Shown here: positions 59,291-64,000 of the stretch, piece by piece
How positions within the stretch are numbered: the stretch's first letter is position 1
Layout: each line of letters starts with the position of its first letter
Origin: Paractinoplanes ferrugineus
GTDB lineage: Bacteria; Actinomycetota; Actinomycetes; Mycobacteriales; Micromonosporaceae
DNA length: 64,000 nucleotides
Reading direction: 5' to 3'
NCBI RefSeq assembly: GCF_016862195.1
Contig: NZ_BOMM01000009.1
Coordinates: 62,001-126,000 of the forward strand
Program-made: the position numbers and the translations under genes
Notes under the pieces: model-generated
Told to the model about the DNA's origin: nothing
The model's database searches: none
What the model saw: only the letters and a program-made list of their open reading frames with translations

Positions 59291-60454
59291 TCAGCCCTTA
59301 CCCGGCTTCCCGGTGTCCGAGCCGCGACCGTGCCTGCCCGGCTTGCCATCACCGCCCGGCTTGTCGTTATCCGCAGCGTCACCCGGCTTGCCGTCACCAC
59401 CCGCATCGCCCGGCTTGCCGTTCCCCGCAGCGTCACCCGGCTTACTGTTACCGACCGTGTCACCTGGCTTGGCGGGTTCAGTGACGTCACCCGGCTTGCC
59501 ATTACTGGCCGTGTCCCCCGGCTTCGAAGGCTCGGTCACGTCGCCCGGCTTGCCCGCCGGGTCCCCCGGCTTCGCGGGCCCGGCCCCATCAGCCGGCTTT
59601 GCGGGACCTGCCCCATCAGCCGGCTTCACCGGGGTGCCCGGCATACCCGGCATATCCGGTTTGCCGGCGGTACCCGGCATGTCCGGCTTACCGGGACCGC
59701 CCGGCTGACCACCGCCGCCCGGCATACCCGGCTGGCCTGGCATACCCGGCTGGCCCGGCTTACCGGGACCACCTGGCATGCCCGGCCCACCCGGCTTACC
59801 AGGGCCACCCGGCGCGCCCGGCCCACCCGGCGTACCAGGGCCACCCGGCGTACCAGGGCCACCCGGCGTACCAGGGCCACCCGGCGTACCCTGCCCACCC
59901 GGCATACCAGGGCCACCCGGCATACCCGGGCCACCCGGGCCACCCGGCCAACTGGGGCCACCCGGCATACCCGGGCCGCCGGGGAAGCCGCCCTGGCCGG
60001 GCGGGGTGTTGTTGAGCAGGACGGGCAGGGTGAGGATGAACGAGCGGTATTCGGTGCGGGCGCGGCGGGAGCAATCGTCGTACGAGATGACTGCGCGCAA
60101 GCGGGCGACGGCGGCCTGATCGAAGTCGGGGTTGACGGTGATCAGGGTGGTGTCGGTGCGGCCTGGGCGGAGGGTGTCGCCGCGGAGGAAGGTGGCGAAG
60201 TTGCGGCGACCGCGGTAGTCGATGTCGACGTCGCGGCCGTAGAGGCGGACCTCGACGTCACAGATGCGCCGGTCGGTGCGCCAGTTGATGCTGACCACGC
60301 TGTCGGTGTGGGCGCGAACTGCGCGCAGCCAGGTGGAGACCGGCTGCGGGCCCCGGGTCGCAGCCTCGGCGGGCGTCGTCGCGGTGGCCGCTGCCATCCC
60401 GACGGACGCGGTCGCCAGGGCGACCATCGTTCCGATTCGCCGACTGTTCTTCAT
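59291..60454 (-). CDS. Secreted collagen-like repeat protein
   Basis: 387 residues. A signal peptide (about 1-32, ending TPAEA) is followed by a globular domain of about 110 residues ([25 protein letters not shown]..., two Cys likely bridged). From about residue 150 the chain is Gly-Pro repeats: [12 protein letters not shown]-type triplets, then KPGD/KPADGAG units to the C-terminus. Collagen-like Gly-X-Y stalks form triple helices in other bacteria. No LPXTG or anchor is present, so it is probably released or held by its globular head. The ATG at 60454 directly precedes the basic signal start MKNSRR. Confidence 0.82.
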   Translation of the reverse strand: MKNSRRIGTMVALATASVGMAAATATTPAEAATRGPQPVSTWLRAVRAHTDSVVSINWRTDRRICDVEVRLYGRDVDIDYRGRRNFATFLRGDTLRPGRTDTTLITVNPDFDQAAVARLRAVISYDDCSRRARTEYRSFILTLPVLLNNTPPGQGGFPGGPGMPGGPSWPGGPGGPGMPGGPGMPGGQGTPGGPGTPGGPGTPGGPGTPGGPGAPGGPGKPGGPGMPGGPGKPGQPGMPGQPGMPGGGGQPGGPGKPDMPGTAGKPDMPGMPGTPVKPADGAGPAKPADGAGPAKPGDPAGKPGDVTEPSKPGDTASNGKPGDVTEPAKPGDTVGNSKPGDAAGNGKPGDAGGDGKPGDAADNDKPGGDGKPGRHGRGSDTGKPGKG

Positions 60455-60637
60455 TACAAATCCTCCGATGGGCTGTTCGGACTGCCCGCAGCCGAGAGAC
60501 TGTTCGGGCGAAACGGACACTATGGGCAACCTGCCAAGGGCGGTGGGCTTTTTGGGCGCGTTTCGGTCATATCTACTCTTTCCTGTACAAAATGTTTAGT
60601 GGTCAATCGGCCGAACAGATGACTGACGGGAGACCTC

Positions 60638-61039
60638 ATGTCGCTCAGTGGAGCCCACCGGGCCGCGTTCCGCCGCGAGGTGGCGCAGGAGGGCCGGGTC
60701 TACGCCATCCGGGACGCCGCCGGATATCCGGCACCCGCCGACGAGGAGGGCGGCCGGCGAGCCGTCCCGTTCTGGTCCAAGGCGACCCGGGCCCAGCTGG
60801 TCGTCAAGCACGTCGTGACGTTTCAGGGGTTCGAGGTCGTGCCGATCACGCTCGAGGACTGGCTGTCGAACTGGATGGTCAGTCTCGAACACGACGGACT
60901 GCTCGTGGGGGTGAACTGGGCCGGCGCGCGCGCCACCGGCTACGACCTGACACCGGGTCAGGTGCTGCGCTGGTTCGCCGAGATCGAGGGGTCGGCGACC
61001 GTTACCGAGAAGACGCTAATTCATACTGCTCAGGAGTAG
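60638..61039 (+). CDS. DUF2750 domain protein
   Basis: 133 residues with the DUF2750 pattern: YAIRDAAGYPAP, RAVPFWSKATRAQLVV, ITLEDWL and LEHDGLLVGVNWAGARATGYDL. The family is common in bacteria and uncharacterised. The ATG at 60638 has GGGAG 7 nt upstream. It is divergent from the collagen-like gene and 55 nt ahead of a response regulator. Confidence 0.85.
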   Translation: MSLSGAHRAAFRREVAQEGRVYAIRDAAGYPAPADEEGGRRAVPFWSKATRAQLVVKHVVTFQGFEVVPITLEDWLSNWMVSLEHDGLLVGVNWAGARATGYDLTPGQVLRWFAEIEGSATVTEKTLIHTAQE

Positions 61040-61094
61040 TTCGGAGGGAAACCGGCCCCTATGCTTGCGGCACAGCAAACAAAGGGGACGGCCC

Positions 61095-61535
61095 GTGCGG
61101 AATCTGCAGATCCTCGTCGTGGACGACGACGACGCCGATGCCCTCATGATTTCCGAGGCGCTCGAGCAGTCGGAGCGACCCACGACGGTCGAGCGCGTCG
61201 CCGACGGTCGCGAAGCGCTCGACTATCTGCGTCGCGAGGGCAAGTTCGCCGAGGCGCGCCGCCCCGATCTGATCCTGCTCGACCTCAATATGCCGCGCAT
61301 GGACGGCCGCGAGACGCTCGCCGCGATCAAGACCGATGACAAGCTGAAGGCCATCCCGGTGGTGATACTGACGACGTCGGGGGCAGCGCCGGACATCGTG
61401 TCGAGCTATCAGCAGCGGGCCAACGCGTACGTGACCAAGCCGTTCGGTCTTGACGACTTCGAATCGACCGTGCGCCAGATCGACCGGTTCTACCGCGAGG
61501 TGGCGACGCTGCCCGGGGAGCGTCCGCTCGCATAG
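61095..61535 (+). CDS. Single-domain response regulator (Rcp1-like)
   Basis: 146 residues, receiver only. The acidic pair Asp10-Asp11, phospho-acceptor Asp63 (LLDLNMPRMDG), Thr93 and Lys115 (VTKPF) are all present. The layout fits regulators paired with phytochrome-type or hybrid kinases. The GTG has AAAGGGG about 7 nt upstream. The kinase is not nearby. Confidence 0.9.
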   Translation: MRNLQILVVDDDDADALMISEALEQSERPTTVERVADGREALDYLRREGKFAEARRPDLILLDLNMPRMDGRETLAAIKTDDKLKAIPVVILTTSGAAPDIVSSYQQRANAYVTKPFGLDDFESTVRQIDRFYREVATLPGERPLA

Positions 61536-61564
61536 GAGCGGCAACCACGGGGTACGGGGAGCAC

Positions 61565-61912
61565 ATGACCGACAACCAAGCTCCCGAGGATCTCGGCGCT
61601 CCGGTTTCCTACCTGGTGCTCGCCGACGGCACTCCGGTGTTCGACTCGTCCGGCAGCCGGGCCGGTGAGGTGGAGCACGTGCTCGCCGACGACCATTCCG
61701 ACCTGTTCCACGGACTGATCGTCAAGACCGCGGCCGGCCACCGGTTCGCCCGCTCAAGCGTCGTCGACGGCCTGTTCGAGCACGGCGTGATCATCTCGGT
61801 GGCGGCCGCCGAGCTGCCCGACCCGAGCACCGACCCGTCCGCCCGCGCCGCCCAGGACGACGAGGGCCTGACCCTCAAGAAAGCATGGGACTGGCTGGTG
61901 CAGCCTCGATAG
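61565..61912 (+). CDS. Small PRC-barrel-like protein
   Basis: 115 residues. The pattern YLVLADGTPVFDSSGSRAGEVEHVLADDHSDLFHGLIVKT and the following strand-rich part resemble a PRC-barrel domain, a protein- or RNA-contact module. The C-terminus is acidic, then KKAWDWLVQ. It starts 29 nt after the response regulator and overlaps the convergent FabH-like gene by about 38 nt. Confidence 0.72.
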   Translation: MTDNQAPEDLGAPVSYLVLADGTPVFDSSGSRAGEVEHVLADDHSDLFHGLIVKTAAGHRFARSSVVDGLFEHGVIISVAAAELPDPSTDPSARAAQDDEGLTLKKAWDWLVQPR

Positions 61913-62810
61913 GGTGCCACCGCAGCAGGCAGGCGCCGACCGCCATGCCGCCGCCGAACCCGGCGAGCAGCACGAGGTCGCCGTCCCGCAGCGCGCCCGA
62001 GCGGGCCGCCTCGTCGAGGGTGACCGGCACCGACGCGCTGCCCAGATCGCCGTGCCGGTCGACGGTCACGTGGGTGCGCGAATTACGCAGCCCGGCCAGG
62101 CCGACGAGTTCGTCGACGGTGGCGGCATCCGGCTGATGCGGCACGAAGTGGTCGATGGCCGCCGCGTACACGCCGGTTCGCCGCAGCAGAGCCTCCAGGG
62201 CCCACGGCACCTCGGACGCCACGAATTCGCCGAACCCGGCCGCGTCGACCCGCAGGAAGTGATCGCCGTCCGCGAGGGTCTTCTCGGAGGCGGGTAGGCG
62301 GCTGCCACCGGCGTCGACCCGGACGAGCCCGCTGCCGGTGCCGCGGGAGACCAGTTCGAGGTCGAGAATCCCGTACCCGTGCCCGACCGTGCCGATCAAG
62401 GCGGCGCCCGCGCCGTCGCCGAACCGGGCCGCGACCGCCCGGTCGGCCTGGTCGACCACCCGCGAGTAGACGTCCGAGCCGATCACCAGCACACGGGCGG
62501 ACGGGTTGACCACGACCAGGCTGTGCGCGAGGCCGAGGCCGAAGACGAAGCCGGCCGAGACGGCGTTGAGGTCGAAGCAGACCGCCCGGCCCGCACCGAT
62601 GGCCGCCTGCACCAGGTTGGCGGTGGGCGGCTGCGGGGAATCCGGCGTCGAGGTGGCGACGATCAGGAAGTCGATGTCGGCCGGAGTCAGCCCCGCGTGC
62701 GCGATCGCCGCTCGGGCCGCGTGGGCGGCCAGGTCGGACGCGGCCTCGCCGGGCGCCGCGACGCGCTCGGTGGGAAGGTAGGAACCGGTGCCGAGGATGC
62801 CCACTGCCAT
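61875..62810 (-). CDS. FabH-like ketoacyl synthase III homologue with altered active site
   Basis: About 311 residues with the thiolase fold of KASIII: GILGTGSYLP, IDFLIVATSTPD, ARFGDGAGAALIG. At the catalytic Cys position, DLNAVSAGF has Ser (about 85). His225 remains in VPHQPD, and the third residue of HGNTxxAS reads HGDLGSAS, so Asp255 replaces Asn. A Ser-His-Asp set is not expected to condense; acyl transfer or hydrolysis is more likely, as for CerJ-type KASIII-like acyltransferases that carry Cys-His-Asp. TAGCGG upstream would also fit a leaderless GTG at 62804. Confidence 0.8.
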   Translation of the reverse strand: MAVGILGTGSYLPTERVAAPGEAASDLAAHAARAAIAHAGLTPADIDFLIVATSTPDSPQPPTANLVQAAIGAGRAVCFDLNAVSAGFVFGLGLAHSLVVVNPSARVLVIGSDVYSRVVDQADRAVAARFGDGAGAALIGTVGHGYGILDLELVSRGTGSGLVRVDAGGSRLPASEKTLADGDHFLRVDAAGFGEFVASEVPWALEALLRRTGVYAAAIDHFVPHQPDAATVDELVGLAGLRNSRTHVTVDRHGDLGSASVPVTLDEAARSGALRDGDLVLLAGFGGGMAVGACLLRWHPIEAAPASPMLS

Positions 62811-62876
62811 ACCGCTACCGATCGGCACCCGAGCGCCGAAGTTGAGCGAGTTCCGCCGCCTCGGGTGCCGGCTCCG

Positions 62877-63848
62877 CTATCGGGACGAGCGGTCCCGATA
62901 GGTCCAGGAGCCGCCGTTGAGCTGCGACTTGCCGCGCTGGCCGAGAGCTCCGGCGCCGTTGCCCGGCTCACCGGACGGGAACGGGGCGAGCGGAGCGGCG
63001 GGTGCGGAGCCGGCAGGTGCGGAGCCGGCGGGTGCGGAGCCGGCGGTGGGCTGCCGCGGGATCACGCCGGTCAAGCCGGCTTCGCGGCGGGCGGCGAGGT
63101 AGGCCACGGCCGCGCGGTCCTCCTCGGTGGGCGCGGCCACCAGCGCGTACGCCAGGCCGATGATGCCGAAGACGACGGTCAGGCCGATCGGAACGAGCAG
63201 GCCGGTGGCGGTGGAGCCGTGGAGCGCGCCGGCCGCCTCGTGTTCGGTGACCGACATCGCGGTCATGCCGGTGAAGTGCATGCCGTTGACGGCGATGCCC
63301 ATGACCAGGGCCGAGACGAAGATGGCGAGCGGTTTGTGCACCACGACGGCGAGCCAGAGGGCGACCGAGGCGGCCACCACGGCGATGCCGATCGACAGGC
63401 CGACCCGGGTCGCCGAGTAGCTGATGTCGCCGTTGAGGCGCATCGCGGCCATGCCGGTGTAGTGCATCGCGGCCACGCCCAGACCGGCGATGATGCCGCC
63501 GATCAGGATGCGGGCGTGGCGGGCCCGTTCGCCGAACAGGGCGATCGCCAGGCCGACAGCCACCGCGACGATGGCGATGATCGCGCTGGCGGCGGTCAGG
63601 CCGACGTCGTAGCGGATCGGCGTGCCGACGACGCTGAAGCCCATCATCGCGACGAAGTGCATGCTCCAGATCGCGGTGCCGCCGATGGCGAGTGCGGCGA
63701 GGATCAGCCACCAGGTGCGCTCACCGCCGCTGCGGGCCGTGCGGAACCGACCGGCGAGGGTGAGACCGAGCGAGGATCCGAGGACCGACAGCACGTAGCT
63801 GACGGTCGGGGTGACCCACCCGTGATCGAAGTGATGGATCTGCGCCAT
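62877..63848 (-). CDS. MHYT-domain membrane sensor (second copy)
   Basis: 323 residues, seven membrane helices with three MHYT-like repeats (SMHFVAMMGF, AMHYTGMAAM, GMHFTGMTAM). The C-terminal tail is longer than in the protein at 24175 and contains three AGSAP repeats encoded by a 15-bp tandem repeat. There is no enzymatic output domain. The two copies in one window suggest a lineage-specific set of gas/copper sensors. Confidence 0.88.
   Translation of the reverse strand: MAQIHHFDHGWVTPTVSYVLSVLGSSLGLTLAGRFRTARSGGERTWWLILAALAIGGTAIWSMHFVAMMGFSVVGTPIRYDVGLTAASAIIAIVAVAVGLAIALFGERARHARILIGGIIAGLGVAAMHYTGMAAMRLNGDISYSATRVGLSIGIAVVAASVALWLAVVVHKPLAIFVSALVMGIAVNGMHFTGMTAMSVTEHEAAGALHGSTATGLLVPIGLTVVFGIIGLAYALVAAPTEEDRAAVAYLAARREAGLTGVIPRQPTAGSAPAGSAPAGSAPAAPLAPFPSGEPGNGAGALGQRGKSQLNGGSWTYRDRSSR
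63001..63045. repeat. 15-bp tandem repeat in the MHYT tail
   Basis: GGTGCGGAGCCGGC(A/G) occurs three times in tandem, in frame, encoding repeated Ala-Gly-Ser-Ala-Pro. Confidence 0.8.
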
Positions 63849-64000
63849 GACCTGTCCTCCCCCAACGGCCCGGTCCTGCCCCTTGACCTGGCCCGGCCTA
63901 GCATCCTGCCTGCTAGATCACCTGGCTGGGAATGAGTGTGAGTCAACTTTCAGCACGGCACGGCTACAGATGTCGAAACAACGCACGAAGCCCTCGGAAG
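63849..64000. other. Right-end intergenic sequence
   Basis: Upstream region of the MHYT gene; no gene or clear regulatory structure is visible up to the window edge. Confidence 0.4.

Noticed and set aside
59690..60000. Regular repeats as a CRISPR array
   Set aside because: Units are short, in coding frame and without unique spacers; they encode Gly-X-Y triplets. No CRISPR array or cas gene is seen anywhere in the window.
58967..60622. Long plus-strand frame across the collagen-like gene
   Set aside because: Its Arg/Thr/Leu repeats mirror the Gly-Pro codons of the minus-strand gene, which has a signal peptide and proper start.

Overview
The window is chromosomal DNA of a very GC-rich actinomycete. 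Strong G/C third-position bias, a complete conservon, SARP regulators, an ANTAR/GAF regulator, a ROK-controlled xylose operon, a c-di-AMP riboswitch in front of an NlpC/P60 gene and many likely leaderless genes all fit Micromonosporaceae (Actinoplanes-like). The genus is an inference, since no rRNA or other marker gene is present.

Positions 1-5713 form the right part of a small integrative element. It holds the first codons of a leftward integrase, a partner ORF, a divergent excisionase-like gene with a good promoter, a small HTH-type gene, a 0.6 kb non-coding stretch with inverted repeats, an array of TTGGCCAA-type palindromes leading into another small DNA-binding gene, and one large cargo gene. 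The element ends in the 3' half of a tRNA gene (probably Arg), the expected scar of tRNA-site integration. The cargo is a SIR2-STAND type NTPase (SIR2-like NADase domain, P-loop NTPase, helical C-terminus), the architecture of Avs5-like phage-defence proteins. It is visibly more A/T-rich than its surroundings and contains many TTA codons. No conjugation gene is visible in this part.

From 5.8 to 25 kb lies core and regulatory chromosome: EamA exporter, APH-like kinase, SerA, membrane and LuxR regulators, a MarR/DHA2 efflux pair, an MhuD-type heme-degrading enzyme, a GAF-ANTAR regulator, a candidate structured RNA with its own terminator, a c-di-AMP riboswitch controlling a RipA-like endopeptidase, a group 2 sigma factor, a dTMP kinase-like gene, and a tightly coupled nucleotidyltransferase/BON/metallophosphoesterase operon.

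From 25 to 38 kb come an HD phosphohydrolase, a GH13 glucosidase and the xylose locus (ROK regulator divergent from xylA-xylB-MFS), followed by MarR, VWA, lactonase and lipoprotein genes. The lipoprotein gene is out of frame because of a pentanucleotide repeat in its signal peptide.

From 38 to 64 kb come a membrane-anchored SARP, the cvnABCD conservon, a pair of related envelope proteins, two WYL regulators, an M48 peptidase, a CYP152-type peroxygenase, a GH20 hexosaminidase, a NADAR/LLM pair, CorA, a condensation-like protein without its catalytic motif, a secreted collagen-like protein, a response regulator, a FabH-like protein with a Ser-His-Asp triad, and a second MHYT sensor.
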